From contig NZ_VTSR01000006.1 in the NCBI RefSeq assembly GCF_008329715.1, positions 496,001 to 560,000 of the forward strand: a stretch of 64,000 bases of DNA, given 5' to 3'. Below are positions 51,477 to 61,023 of this stretch, in pieces (the first letter of the stretch is position 1; the number at the start of each line of letters is the position of its first letter). The position numbers and the translations under genes were made by a program. The stretch comes from Gimesia chilikensis. GTDB lineage: Bacteria > Planctomycetota > Planctomycetia > Planctomycetales > Planctomycetaceae. The notes under the pieces were generated by a model. That model was not told where the DNA came from. It searched no databases and saw nothing but the letters and a program-made list of their open reading frames with translations.

Positions 51477-52268
51477 ATGAATAATCGAGTCAAACTTGCT
51501 CTGGAAGATGTGATCGATATGATCAAATCCAGCCGGTTATGTATGTTTCTGGCATGGTTTGATATTCGCATCCGTTATCGCAGGTCTAAAATCGGTCCAT
51601 TCTGGATTACGATCAGTATGGCAATCTTTATTATTGCCCTGGGAGTCGTTTACTCCAAATTGTTCAACATGGCTCCCGATGAATATCTGCCCAATCTGGC
51701 GGCAGGTTATCTTTTCTGGACGCTCATAGCATCGACCATCAGTGAAGCTCCCACGATCTTCATTGACAATGCGGCTTATCTCAAAGATATGAAAATCAAT
51801 CTGCTGATTTTTATATTTCGGGCGCTGGCACGTAACACAATCATCTTCCTGCACAATGCCCTGTTTATCATGTTTGTCAGCTTTTATTTTAAAATCTGGC
51901 CTCAATTTCAGACACTTCTCGTTATTCCGGGGCTATTTCTTGTGTTGCTGAATCTGTTCTGGATCACACTGTTTTTTGGGATCGTGGGTGCCCGTTATCG
52001 TGATCTGGCCCCCATTATTCAGAGCATGGTACAGGTACTGTTTTTCGTCTCTCCAATAACATGGCTACCCAAGCTCGTGGGAGAAGACAGCTGGGTTGTG
52101 ATGTTCAACCCCATTGCTTACTTCCTTGACCTGACCCGCGCCCCCATATTGAACCAGACTCCTGCATTGAGTTCCTGGGCGATTACTGCCGGAATCAGTA
52201 TTGTCGGTTTTGCTGTCAGCCTATTACTTTACGCCTACAAACGAGACCGGATTGTATATTGGATTTGA
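51477..52268 (+). CDS. ABC-2 type polysaccharide export permease (Wzm-like)
   Basis: A 263-residue inner-membrane protein with six hydrophobic segments, of the Wzm/TagG/KpsM family that moves O-antigen or capsule chains across the inner membrane. LAWFDIRIRYRRSKIGPFWI is the amphipathic 'RYR.S.lGp.W' motif, and IQSMVQVLFFVSPITWLPKL and FNPIAYFLDLTRAPIL are the usual C-terminal blocks. The start is unsure: ATG 51414 would add 21 residues, and neither start has a clear Shine-Dalgarno. Its stop is one base before the ATPase start, so the two are coupled. Confidence 0.9.
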   Translation: MNNRVKLALEDVIDMIKSSRLCMFLAWFDIRIRYRRSKIGPFWITISMAIFIIALGVVYSKLFNMAPDEYLPNLAAGYLFWTLIASTISEAPTIFIDNAAYLKDMKINLLIFIFRALARNTIIFLHNALFIMFVSFYFKIWPQFQTLLVIPGLFLVLLNLFWITLFFGIVGARYRDLAPIIQSMVQVLFFVSPITWLPKLVGEDSWVVMFNPIAYFLDLTRAPILNQTPALSSWAITAGISIVGFAVSLLLYAYKRDRIVYWI

Positions 52269-52269
52269 T

Positions 52270-53022
52270 ATGGCCAGGATTAAAGTAGAAAATGTGACTC
52301 TGCACTACCCGATCATCGGGGCAGGCGACCGGTCCGTAAAAAACAGGTTGTTGAACTTTGCTACGGGAGGCAAAATCACCCGGGACAGTAGTACAGTGGT
52401 CGTAACAGGTCTGGACCAGATTGACCTGGAATTAAATGACGGTGACCGCCTGGGACTGATCGGACACAATGGTGCCGGGAAATCCACTTTGCTGAAAGTT
52501 CTGGCGGGAATCTATACTCCCACCAATGGTAATGTGGAAATTGAGGGACGGATTGTCTCTACCCTGAATATTACTCTGGGATTTGAAATGGAGGCCACCG
52601 GGTTCGAGAATATCTATCTCAGGGGTCGCCTACTGGGACTGACTACCAGAGAAATTGAAGCTAAACTCGAAGAGATCTCCGACTTCACCGAGCTGGGCAA
52701 ATACCTCGATCTGCCGGTGCGGGTCTACTCGTCAGGGATGCTGATGCGGCTGGCATTTGCCGTAATGACATCACTGGAATCTGATATCCTGCTGATGGAT
52801 GAAGTCATCGGCACCGGAGACGCCCGGTTCATCCATAAGGCTGAAGCCAGACTAAATGAGTTCATGAACAAAGCCAAGATCATGGTCATAGCTTCTCACT
52901 CAGACGATGTCATCAGAGAATTTTGTAACTCCGCACTTCTACTGAAAAATGGAACTCCCTTTGCTCAGGGTGAGATCGATGAAGTGCTGGAGATTTATGA
53001 GTCAGAGGAATACCAGACATAA
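52270..53022 (+). CDS. Polysaccharide export ABC ATPase (Wzt-like, short form)
   Basis: A 250-residue ATPase energising the permease encoded just before it. The fold has LIGHNGAGKSTLLK (Walker A), YSSGMLMRLAFAVM (signature), LLMDEVIG (Walker B) and ASHS (switch His). The N-terminal SVKNRLLNFATGG insertion is typical of Wzt/TagH-type ATPases. The chain ends soon after the nucleotide-binding domain, so it lacks the C-terminal carbohydrate-binding domain of Wzt proteins that read chain caps; export may be coupled to synthesis instead. An in-frame upstream start at 52201 overlaps the permease and is rejected. Confidence 0.92.
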   Translation: MARIKVENVTLHYPIIGAGDRSVKNRLLNFATGGKITRDSSTVVVTGLDQIDLELNDGDRLGLIGHNGAGKSTLLKVLAGIYTPTNGNVEIEGRIVSTLNITLGFEMEATGFENIYLRGRLLGLTTREIEAKLEEISDFTELGKYLDLPVRVYSSGMLMRLAFAVMTSLESDILLMDEVIGTGDARFIHKAEARLNEFMNKAKIMVIASHSDDVIREFCNSALLLKNGTPFAQGEIDEVLEIYESEEYQT

Positions 53023-53052
53023 CCCCCCCTAGTCATACGGGAGCATAGCGCC

Positions 53053-53646
53053 ATGAGCCTGGCAGCCAGAATTATTTGCAGAAATCTGGAGCGTTCTATA
53101 GCAGCCAAAAACGAGTTGTTGCAGAACGCAGAGACTCAGGCCGAATTTGCCCGGTCCGTTGACATTGTATTGAACTGCTATCAGCAGGGGGGCCGCCTGT
53201 ACGTTGCCGGGAATGGTGGTTCAGCTGCCGATGCACAGCATCTGGCGGCGGAATTTGTCAGTCGTCTGGCCCGTGACCGTGCCCCATTGCCAGCCGAAGC
53301 ACTCACGACCGACTCCTCGATCATCACAGCCATCGGCAACGATTATGGCTACGATGAAATCTTTTCCCGTCAGATTGCGGGTAAGCTCAGCGAAAAGGAT
53401 GTCTTTCTGGGAATTACGACTTCCGGGAATTCCCCCAACATTGTCAAAGCCCTGCAGGTCTGCCGTGAACGGAACATTCAGAGTATCGTGTTTACCGGTC
53501 ACGATGGCGGTAAGGTGCGAGAATTGAGCGACGTTTGTGTCATCGCCCCTGGAGAACTGACCAGCCAGATCCAGGAAGTGCATCTGGTACTGGAACACAC
53601 CCTCTGCGAGTGCGTCGAAGCCGCCTTGTTTGACTTCGAGCTCTAA
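53053..53646 (+). CDS. gmhA: Sedoheptulose-7-phosphate isomerase
   Basis: A 197-residue SIS-fold isomerase forming D-glycero-D-manno-heptose 7-phosphate, precursor of LPS core heptose or of heptose in surface glycans. GNGGSAADAQHLAAEFVSRL is the GmhA phosphate-binding loop, LGITTSGNSPNIVKAL the second one, and EVHLVLEHTLCECVE the C-terminal helix carrying active-site His and Glu. Length is typical. It follows the ABC ATPase gene by 30 bases. No gmhB or hldE homologue is seen in the window. Confidence 0.95.
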   Translation: MSLAARIICRNLERSIAAKNELLQNAETQAEFARSVDIVLNCYQQGGRLYVAGNGGSAADAQHLAAEFVSRLARDRAPLPAEALTTDSSIITAIGNDYGYDEIFSRQIAGKLSEKDVFLGITTSGNSPNIVKALQVCRERNIQSIVFTGHDGGKVRELSDVCVIAPGELTSQIQEVHLVLEHTLCECVEAALFDFEL

Positions 53647-53729
53647 ACGCGACGGTGATGATCTTCCAGAATTGAGTGAGTCGTGTCTGCAGTGATTCCT
53701 CTACCCGTTCGCATCATCTTTATTAAAGA

Positions 53730-54641
53730 TCAGGTACCGGCGACCTTGAACCATCTGAAAAACTGCCGGACCGAAAAGTAGCAGGCCAACAGGCTGAACC
53801 GTAACCAGACTCCGCAGGTGATAATCCACATCAACACGACTGGATACTTGTGGCGGAAGAATTTGCTATAGAACCGCACCATTCCCTTGTGCTTGTTCCA
53901 TTCAACAAAGATACGGCGAGAACGGCTACAGCTTCCCTGGAAATGCGAGATTTTCGCATCCGGTACAAACAGGATCTTCCAGCCCTTTTCCCGGAAGCTC
54001 ATGCACCAGTCCAGATCCTCGCAGTGCAGAAAGTAGCCTTCATCCAATCCGCCGACATCTTCATAAGCCTTGCGAGGGACCAGCATACAGGCCCCGGAAA
54101 TCGCCTCGACTTCTACCGGATGGTCAGGTAATGATTCGAGATGCAGATTGAAGTCTGAAAAGAGCTGCGGAAACAAGGGGGACAGCCAGCGCAATTTAAA
54201 AACACGCACAAAGGTTCGCCAGGGAGTGGGAATCAAACGACGTCCCCCGACCTGCTCTGTGCCATCGCTATTTAGCAACTGGCCGCCGGTCATGCCCGCT
54301 TCAGGATTCTGCACAAGGCATTCCCTGAGTGCTGAGATCGCATGCGAATTGATTTTACAGTCAGGATTGAGATACAGCAGATAGTCGCCGCTGGCAACCC
54401 GTCCGCCCTGATTACAGGCTACCGCAAATCCCATATTTTCCTGATTTTCAGTGACCAGGATATTCTGTTGCGCGCGAAAGGTGTGCTGCACGTTTTTCAG
54501 ACTCTCGTCGTGAGAAGCATTATCGACGATGATAATTTCCAGGGACTGCTGGCAATCAACCAGCGACTGCACACATAGCGATAATTTGTCAGCCGAGTTG
54601 AAATTAACAATTATGACTGAGATCAAACAGCTATTCTCCAT
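53730..54641 (-). CDS. GT2 glycosyltransferase (rhamnosyltransferase-like)
   Basis: A 303-residue family 2 glycosyltransferase. LISVIIVNFNSADKLSLCVQ opens the GT-A fold, IIIVDNASHDES and YLLYLNPDCKI (DxD-like) follow, and AISGACMLVPRKAYEDVGG with GYFLHCEDLDWCMSFREKGW is the pattern of WbbL-type rhamnosyltransferases (ED..W..R). A C-terminal hydrophobic stretch (VVLMWIITCGVWLRFSLLAC) may bind the membrane. Its start overlaps the end of the next glycosyltransferase gene upstream by 11 bases, so both are translated together. Convergent with gmhA. Confidence 0.9.
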   Translation of the reverse strand: MENSCLISVIIVNFNSADKLSLCVQSLVDCQQSLEIIIVDNASHDESLKNVQHTFRAQQNILVTENQENMGFAVACNQGGRVASGDYLLYLNPDCKINSHAISALRECLVQNPEAGMTGGQLLNSDGTEQVGGRRLIPTPWRTFVRVFKLRWLSPLFPQLFSDFNLHLESLPDHPVEVEAISGACMLVPRKAYEDVGGLDEGYFLHCEDLDWCMSFREKGWKILFVPDAKISHFQGSCSRSRRIFVEWNKHKGMVRFYSKFFRHKYPVVLMWIITCGVWLRFSLLACYFSVRQFFRWFKVAGT

Positions 54642-55527
54642 ACTTCCCCATCTTTCCGATCAAGGCATGCCAGACTCCCAGGGAAAGCATCTTCATGTTG
54701 AGCAGGCGTTTTCCGACAAAGAAAGAAAAGACCAGATAAATCAGGAACAATCTGCGAAAATCCATTACTTTCCAGGAAAATGAAACCCATGACTGTTGGA
54801 TCAGCCAGATACCATTACGCACTGTATAATAGTGTCGAAGCGGGTGGTGCACCGGGAAAGTTCTGCCGAAGAGATTCGCATATTCATCTCCCAGATCATG
54901 CTTCATACGAGCAGAGCCAACGCCATAAATCTGATACCCTTTGTGAATTGCACGCAGGCACCATTCAGTGTCGACATAATCAATAAAAAGATCTTCTTCC
55001 ATCAACCCGATTTCTTCCAGTGCCTTCATAGAAATCAAGCTTCCAGAGGAAATGAGATGATCGACAGTGACGATTTCATTCTCGGCACAATCAATTCGCC
55101 TTAATCGGATCCCCTGTAGTTTTACAAAGGGAGCTGCATGTTGTCCCTTAATATCAGAATACCTGGGACCGACTGCCGCGACATGACAACCGAGTCTCGT
55201 TTTTTCGTTCATCACAGTCAACAATGTGTCAACCATATCCGGTTCTGGAAGGCTGTCCTGGTCAAAAAGAACCACATGACTTGCATTCTTTTCCCTGGCC
55301 CGAAAAACGCCATGATTGATAGCTGACGCTATTCCGTAATTCTCTTCAAGCGAAACTAATCCCCCATTATCTTTGAGGATTCCCAGAATAAACTGTTTGA
55401 TTTCTTGAGGGGAATTGTTATCAACCACACACACATAATCCACTTGCACAGAGATCGCATCGATCAGCTTATGCAGTGTCGCTTTATCGGGATTGAACGT
55501 CACTATGATCGCGGCGACGAAGTCCAT
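54631..55527 (-). CDS. GT2 glycosyltransferase (RfbF/rhamnosyltransferase-like)
   Basis: A 298-residue family 2 glycosyltransferase. The start VAAIIVTFNPDKATLHKLID and CVVDNNS, then HVVLFDQDSLPEPDMVDTLL (D-Q-D nucleotide-sugar site) and EEDLFIDYVDTEWCLRAIHK are typical of the RfbF-like rhamnosyltransferases. A hydrophobic C-terminal part (FRRLFLIYLVFSFFVGKRLL) suggests membrane contact. With rfbA nearby, dTDP-rhamnose as donor is likely. Composition is noticeably more AT-rich than the genes left of 51 kb. Confidence 0.9.
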   Translation of the reverse strand: MDFVAAIIVTFNPDKATLHKLIDAISVQVDYVCVVDNNSPQEIKQFILGILKDNGGLVSLEENYGIASAINHGVFRAREKNASHVVLFDQDSLPEPDMVDTLLTVMNEKTRLGCHVAAVGPRYSDIKGQHAAPFVKLQGIRLRRIDCAENEIVTVDHLISSGSLISMKALEEIGLMEEDLFIDYVDTEWCLRAIHKGYQIYGVGSARMKHDLGDEYANLFGRTFPVHHPLRHYYTVRNGIWLIQQSWVSFSWKVMDFRRLFLIYLVFSFFVGKRLLNMKMLSLGVWHALIGKMGKYGE

Positions 55528-55590
55528 TTGCTTGCCATATCAAATAATACAGGTTTTGGAATTCACAAATCGAGACAATCAGTCTGGCTG

Positions 55591-57495
55591 TCAGGCCGAA
55601 TATGCCTGAAGCTCCAGTTGCTCCTCCTCAGCTTTTAGAATCTTTGCAAAAGTTCTTTTTGAATCACTCCAGGTCCATTCTTCTGCTGTTTTGTAACCAT
55701 TTTCTATCAGCTGGTGTCTGAGTTCCACATTTTCAATAAGCGTTCTGACTGCCATTTTTGCTTCTGCCACATCTCCAGGCTTAACAATCAATGCGTTATA
55801 ATTATCAATTGCATATTCTTCCAGACCTGTCACTTCAGATACAACAACACTGCAACCACAGGCCATTGCTTCGAGAGGTGGGTAGCAGAAACTTTCGACA
55901 CGACTCATTTTCAGAAAAATGTCGCAAGACGAATAAATATTCCGCATCTTATGAATATCGACTTTTTCAAAAAGCCTGTCATATTTCCACTCAGCAGGAA
56001 TCTTGCCACTACTCGAGATTATCCAGAGTTCACAATTGAGATCTTTGACGGCAGCATATGCCTCTTTCATCCCCTTAAATGGAATGTCAACAGGCCCTTC
56101 AAGCAGCACTCTCACTTTTTTCTCTTTAGGAAGAATCTCCTGGTCGTGGAAAAACATATTCTGGTCCAGTCCATTCGGAACATATTCTGAATCATGCCCG
56201 AACTCATCTTTGAGCCATTTTTGAATCCAACAAGCCATCGTGACATACTCGCAGTCTGTCAGATAAGTCTGGTGTACCAGTTTTTTTGTCGCCTCGTCGG
56301 TGTAAAAACGGCGTTCATCGGATTGGACAAAGTAGAGTTTTCTTTTTGGTTCCAGCTGGTTCAAGATTTCGACGGTATTCCAACCGGTAGCAATCGCAAC
56401 ATCGATATTATCAACACGCATATCCAAGTTGCTTAATTGATAAATGGGGACATTATGTTCGGGAAACCAATTAATAGAGTTTCCAAAAGTCACATCGAGA
56501 TTGATGCAGGATACATCAAATTTTTGTTCCATTAACTTCTTGGCATGATGCAAGACCACAGCAATACCTCCAGAAATCCCAGTTCCTGGAATGATGAAAA
56601 CAATCTTTTGTAGTTTCTTTGCCCGTGTCTGATATTGTCTCAGAGCTTCCTGTTTCCAGTAGTCAGATTCTTCAATAAAGTTTAATTCGTTGTTGCCTTT
56701 ATGAATGCGCAAAGTTACCAGAACATCACGCGTTGCTTTGAACTTGTATCCAAAGTAGGCCAGTCGCAGCCATAATTCATAATCTTCGCAATAGCACATT
56801 TCTGGCTTTAGACCACCCACATCCAGCAAGGCGGCTCTTCTTATCATGACTGTACTCTGACAAGGTACACAAATCTCTTTTAAAAATTGTAGATCACAAT
56901 CCGGACTCTCAATCACTCTACCATCATGGAGCCCATTGATTTCTCGTGAGTTATCCATTTTTATCTTATATGCGCCATAGACTACGTCTGCGTTGTATCT
57001 CTCCATCACCTTCAGAGATTTTTTGATTCTGTTTTTGTCAGCGATGTCATCACTATCCAAAAATGCGATATATTTACCAGTCGCTTCCAAAATCCCCTTA
57101 TTTCGGCCACGAACTGCATTCCCGGAGTTATCATAGTAATGGAAGATTTTTACTTTTGGATGATGAGAATACTTATCCAAAACAGCTAATGTACCTGGTG
57201 GAGAGCCATCGGTGACAATGATCACTTCAATTTCTGAAACAGTTTGATTGAGGCAAGATTCAATCGCTTCTTTCAGTTCAAAAGTGCGATCATACACGGG
57301 TATTACAAAACTGACTAAAACACGCCTCGAAGAGTTGATTTTCTCTTCAAGATAGCTCTTTTGCCTGAACCTGTCCCATCTTGCTTTTATTTTCGTTTTC
57401 AGGAACAGACAAGTCCTTTGAAGAAATGCAAGCACCCCTTCATTAGAAATAATTGAAACAGATTTTGATAACAAGTTCTTAATTTGATATCCCAC
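55591..57495 (-). CDS. Two-domain glycosyltransferase, GT2 fused to GT4
   Basis: A 634-residue protein with two transferase domains. Residues of about 55-280 are GT2 (RRVLVSFVIPVYDRTFELKE, VIIVTDGSPPGTLAVLD, YIAFLDSDDIADKNRIKKSL). Residues of about 295-625 are GT4 (KIVFIIPGTGISGGIAVVLH, YVPNGLDQNMFF, VRVLLEGPVDIPFKG, and ESFCYPPLEAMACGCSVVVS with the E-x7-E nucleotide-sugar site). Both active sites look intact, so it could add two sugars in turn. The region is clearly AT-rich compared with the housekeeping genes in this window, a sign of transfer common in surface glycan loci. Confidence 0.9.
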   Translation of the reverse strand: MGYQIKNLLSKSVSIISNEGVLAFLQRTCLFLKTKIKARWDRFRQKSYLEEKINSSRRVLVSFVIPVYDRTFELKEAIESCLNQTVSEIEVIIVTDGSPPGTLAVLDKYSHHPKVKIFHYYDNSGNAVRGRNKGILEATGKYIAFLDSDDIADKNRIKKSLKVMERYNADVVYGAYKIKMDNSREINGLHDGRVIESPDCDLQFLKEICVPCQSTVMIRRAALLDVGGLKPEMCYCEDYELWLRLAYFGYKFKATRDVLVTLRIHKGNNELNFIEESDYWKQEALRQYQTRAKKLQKIVFIIPGTGISGGIAVVLHHAKKLMEQKFDVSCINLDVTFGNSINWFPEHNVPIYQLSNLDMRVDNIDVAIATGWNTVEILNQLEPKRKLYFVQSDERRFYTDEATKKLVHQTYLTDCEYVTMACWIQKWLKDEFGHDSEYVPNGLDQNMFFHDQEILPKEKKVRVLLEGPVDIPFKGMKEAYAAVKDLNCELWIISSSGKIPAEWKYDRLFEKVDIHKMRNIYSSCDIFLKMSRVESFCYPPLEAMACGCSVVVSEVTGLEEYAIDNYNALIVKPGDVAEAKMAVRTLIENVELRHQLIENGYKTAEEWTWSDSKRTFAKILKAEEEQLELQAYSA

Positions 57496-57870
57496 AATTA
57501 GCTCCTGAAGCCCATTTTCGGAAATAGCGTCTTAACTTCAAACGCTAATGAATTGACTCAATCTTCAAGTTGTTTCTGGAGATACTTAAAGATTAACTTC
57601 AACTGTTATTTCGGTTATACGATACACCCGACTGACATCATCTGCTTCGAAATCATCTACACTATGTCTGTTACTCCAGAAATCTTTTGGTTGGCTACCA
57701 AAGTTAAACAAGTCACTGTATCCATATTAAGAAAGCTGATTTTCCGCTGTTTGTCATGCAGATTCCCTAAAAGCATACGCTCTAAGATCATGCCACAAAA
57801 ACAGGCGTCACTCACATCACTGATGTGTGGACAGTTCATCCAGTAAAAAGTCTGCCAAGGGAAAGTCCAG
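57496..57870. other. AT-rich gap without a supported gene
   Basis: The gap lies between rfbA and the fused glycosyltransferase gene, both leftward. An open frame of 97 codons runs the other way but has no Shine-Dalgarno, no conserved pattern and a run of unlikely residues; I do not call it. Nothing else is recognised. Confidence 0.4.
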
Positions 57871-58740
57871 CTAATCCAATAACCTGATCAGGTAGTCCCC
57901 GTAATTAGTTTTTGACAATGCTTCGGCCTGCATCTGCAACTGATCTCGCGATATCCAACCTTTCTGAAAGGCGATTTCTTCGAGACAGGCGATTTTCAGT
58001 CCTTGTCGATGTTCAATTGTTTGGAAGAAGTGGCTGGCATCTTGCAGACTTTCATGTGTCCCCGTATCAAACCAGGCATGCCCACGCCCCAGTAATTCCA
58101 CACAGAGATCTTCACGTTCGAGATAGGCATTATTCACTGCGGTAATTTCGAGTTCTCCCCGCGCAGACGGTTTGACATTTTTCGCGATTTCGATCACATC
58201 GTTGTCATAAAAATAAAGCCCTGTAACCGCATAATTTGATTTGGGCCGAACGGGCTTCTCTTCAATTGAGATTGCCTTGAACTCGCTGTCAAATTCAACG
58301 ACGCCAAACCTCTCCGGGTCATGCACCTGGTAACCAAACACGGTCGCCCCTTTTTCGCGGGAAGCAGCCGCCTTTAAACTTTCCGTGAAACCATGTCCGT
58401 AGAAGATGTTGTCTCCCAAGATTAGACAAGTGGGATCCGATCCCAAGAAGTCCTCACCAATCAGAAATGCCTGTGCCAACCCGTCTGGTGAAGGCTGCTC
58501 GGCATATTGAAAACGTACTCCCCACTGTTCTCCACTCTCCAGCAAATCCTGAAACATGGGTAAATCGTGTGGCGTGGAAATGATCAAAATATCTCTAATG
58601 CCTGCCAACATCAGGGAGGAGAGCGGATAGTAAATCATCGGCTTATCATAGATTGGCAACAGTTGCTTGGACACAACTTTTGTCACCGGATGAAGGCGGG
58701 TCCCCGATCCTCCTGCCAACACTATTCCTTTTCTCGACAT
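57871..58740 (-). CDS. rfbA: Glucose-1-phosphate thymidylyltransferase
   Basis: A 289-residue nucleotidyltransferase making dTDP-glucose, the first step towards dTDP-L-rhamnose. [20 protein letters not shown] is the nucleotide loop with the catalytic Arg, [20 protein letters not shown] and [13 protein letters not shown] (metal Asp) follow, and [20 protein letters not shown] and [16 protein letters not shown] complete the RmlA pattern. Full length. The genes for the other three steps (rmlB, rmlC, rmlD) are not in the window, so they must lie elsewhere. Reads in the same direction as the rhamnosyltransferase-like genes. Confidence 0.97.
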   Translation of the reverse strand: MSRKGIVLAGGSGTRLHPVTKVVSKQLLPIYDKPMIYYPLSSLMLAGIRDILIISTPHDLPMFQDLLESGEQWGVRFQYAEQPSPDGLAQAFLIGEDFLGSDPTCLILGDNIFYGHGFTESLKAAASREKGATVFGYQVHDPERFGVVEFDSEFKAISIEEKPVRPKSNYAVTGLYFYDNDVIEIAKNVKPSARGELEITAVNNAYLEREDLCVELLGRGHAWFDTGTHESLQDASHFFQTIEHRQGLKIACLEEIAFQKGWISRDQLQMQAEALSKTNYGDYLIRLLD

Positions 58741-59693
58741 TTACATTTCCAGTACTGTTTTGTTGGTTGAGATCAACCGGAACTCAATAAAAGCTCATTG
58801 TCCATGATTAACTACTGAGGTGCGTTTGGTATTGAAATTCAGAAAATAAAGCAACACGAATTTCCCGTTCTGACTGAAGAATACAAGAGAAGTCACAGAA
58901 CTTTGCTGACAAGACAAAGATTTCTGCACAAATCGTTAAGCTCGCATTAAATCGCAGATGTTGAGCGACTTTGACAGCAAACAGCAACACTGATCATACA
59001 GACACACGCCTGCATGATTTGCGGGGTCAGGAACAAGCACCAAGGTTCGTTCCAATCCTGAAAGCGCAACTCAGTTTCCATAAACGTTTTCGGCCCCCAA
59101 TCAAAGGAAGTATTGAAACATTCTTCCAATTGACTACCGACTTCTTTGCGTCTGCAGCACCTCAAATAAATTCTCATTGTAGACCATGATAATTCAGCAT
59201 CAGATCGACAGGATGACCACAGCCTTCAGATGAAATCCATTTCCCATAGACATCTGGTGCCCCCTGACAGCAGGAACCAGGAACAATGACAATCAGTCAC
59301 CGGGGCACGATGTCTTCAATAAAGATATGACTTGGTTCATACATCATTTTTTCAGTTATTCGTCTGCTGATTGTGCAGGTAATAGTGTGACTACTGAATT
59401 GCTCTTCGCGCATTTCAGTCGAACCTCTATAAGTACCTGAATTGATTCTCTGGATGCTGTATTAATCACCCACGACCATGGTGACCAGCAAATACCAGAA
59501 TAATAGCAATTCCTAAACTATAGAAATTGCCATTTCTCACATGCTCTAGCCTTTGTACGGACCTCTGACTTATCAGACTGGACTCAAAAACACCAATTGA
59601 TAATGCTCCACCAGCGAATACACAACTTCTGTTTTTTACCTGACTGATTGAAAAAGAGAGACGAAATGACTTTCATTTGAATGGAGTAAGCAC
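58741..59693. other. Long non-coding gap in the polysaccharide region
   Basis: About 950 bases, AT-rich, without a gene I can support. The open frames at 58947-59189 on both strands are short and lack ribosome sites. GGTGCCCC (about 59250) and GGGGCAC (about 59297) could pair across a 40-base loop. The gap may be the remains of lost genes, but I could not recognise any. Confidence 0.4.
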
Positions 59694-60920
59694 ATGTTCA
59701 ATGATAAATTGGAATCGCTCCGAGGAGTCGCCGCCTTGGTTGTGGCCATCTATCACAGTTTCCTCGTATTTGCGGTCGATCAGAACCAGGTCATCTGGGA
59801 AAGCACTCTCTTTGACGTAACGGGTACGAATTCATTCCTGACCAGAATGGCACTGGCCATCTTCAATGGAAGTGCAGCAGTATCTATCTTTTTCGTTCTC
59901 AGCGGCTATGTCCTCGGACTTTCACTGGATCGAAAGCCCAGAAATCTCACCACTTATCACGCTTTCTACATAAAACGCTTTTTCCGAATATATCCCACAT
60001 ATTTTGTGTCATTGACATTGATCGTCCTGTCCATTGTCCTGTTTCACAGTTATATCAAGTTCCCGAATACCTCTCTCTGGTATAATTGGTGGTACACGGA
60101 AGGGGTCACCTTAAAAAATGCTCTCGCAAATTATTCGCTAGTGAAAATTGATATTAATAATGTTGCCTGGACTTTGAAGGTAGAATTAATCATCTCACTC
60201 TTTTTCCCTTTATTCTATCTGATCAACCGCAGGTTTGGACTGAAGGTGAATCTGCTTTTCCTGCTGGGCCTCATCATTATGGGTTACACGGGACCTATAG
60301 TTGATACAATCCAGTATGCATTTATGTTTCACATTGGACTGATGCTGCCCTATTTTGTCAAAAAACAGCAATCCCCCGTAAGCAGCTTTTTTTGCGGAAA
60401 TCTCGCTTTTATGATTGGGCTAGTATGCCTTTTGTCAGCGAGGCTCTTTTTAGCTAAGATTGATTATTTCTTCCCAATCCTGGTGGAAGGTATCGCCTCT
60501 GGCTTCCTGATCTGGATCCTGTTAAGCACAGAAGAAAACACATTCTTCAATCGTTTTCTGAAGATTAATCTGGTTAAGAAACTGGGCAAATACTCTTATT
60601 CCTTTTACTTGTTCCACTTTATCGTGATGTACTGGCTGGCTTACTGCATGTTTCGGGTCATTCCCCCAGAGATATCAGCCACTTACCCGGTTATCTTAAG
60701 CAGTCTGCTTGCCGTAATCTCAATTCCGATTACTTACTTTATTGCGATCGTGTCTTATAAGTGCGTCGAAGTACCAATGATCAAACATGGTGCTGTAATT
60801 GCTGAAGTTCTCTCCACAGGCACAAAACGAAGTCTGGATAGAATAGCATTGGTTGTAATTCGATGGCGGAGAAAAAAGGAGTTTCTGCCCTTGAGTTTCG
60901 CTTTTAAACGCTTCTGGTAA
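59694..60920 (+). CDS. Acyltransferase family 3 membrane protein (O-acyltransferase)
   Basis: A 408-residue integral membrane protein with ten or so helices, of the OafA/YrhL acyltransferase-3 family that acetylates surface polysaccharides. DKLESLRGVAALVVAIYHSF holds the conserved RG..A..V...H motif with the catalytic His, AVSIFFVLSGYVLGLSLDRK the F.lSG motif, and FYIKRFFRIYPTYFVSLTL the R.f.RI.P motif. The C-terminal extracytoplasmic esterase domain of longer members is missing. GGAG lies seven bases before the ATG. Likely decorates the glycan made by the nearby transferases. Ends at a strong terminator. Confidence 0.93.
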   Translation: MFNDKLESLRGVAALVVAIYHSFLVFAVDQNQVIWESTLFDVTGTNSFLTRMALAIFNGSAAVSIFFVLSGYVLGLSLDRKPRNLTTYHAFYIKRFFRIYPTYFVSLTLIVLSIVLFHSYIKFPNTSLWYNWWYTEGVTLKNALANYSLVKIDINNVAWTLKVELIISLFFPLFYLINRRFGLKVNLLFLLGLIIMGYTGPIVDTIQYAFMFHIGLMLPYFVKKQQSPVSSFFCGNLAFMIGLVCLLSARLFLAKIDYFFPILVEGIASGFLIWILLSTEENTFFNRFLKINLVKKLGKYSYSFYLFHFIVMYWLAYCMFRVIPPEISATYPVILSSLLAVISIPITYFIAIVSYKCVEVPMIKHGAVIAEVLSTGTKRSLDRIALVVIRWRRKKEFLPLSFAFKRFW

Positions 60921-60979
60921 TGCCGGGGAAACCAGACTTAGTTAGCAGAAGTACAAACGTATTGCATGCCTAAGAACTT

Positions 60980-61023
60980 ACAGGGATTTCATTACTGACA
61001 GATATGAAATCCCTGTTTTTATT
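60980..61023 (+). terminator. Rho-independent terminator after the acyltransferase gene
   Basis: A perfect 13-bp stem, ACAGGGATTTCAT (60980-60992) with ATGAAATCCCTGT (61004-61016), an 11-base loop and the T-rich tail TTTTTATTG. Confidence 0.9.

Noticed and set aside
51414-53646. Possible teichoic-acid-type export pair
   Set aside because: The ABC pair resembles TagGH as well as Wzm/Wzt, but gmhA and rhamnosyltransferase-like genes fit a Gram-negative O-antigen-type glycan better.
57553-57846. 97-codon rightward frame between rfbA and the fused glycosyltransferase
   Set aside because: No Shine-Dalgarno, no pattern of a known protein, and a shadow of the same length on the other strand.
58947-59189. 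Overlapping short frames that I considered as transposase remains
   Set aside because: No transposase motif, no terminal inverted repeats and no second copy in the window.
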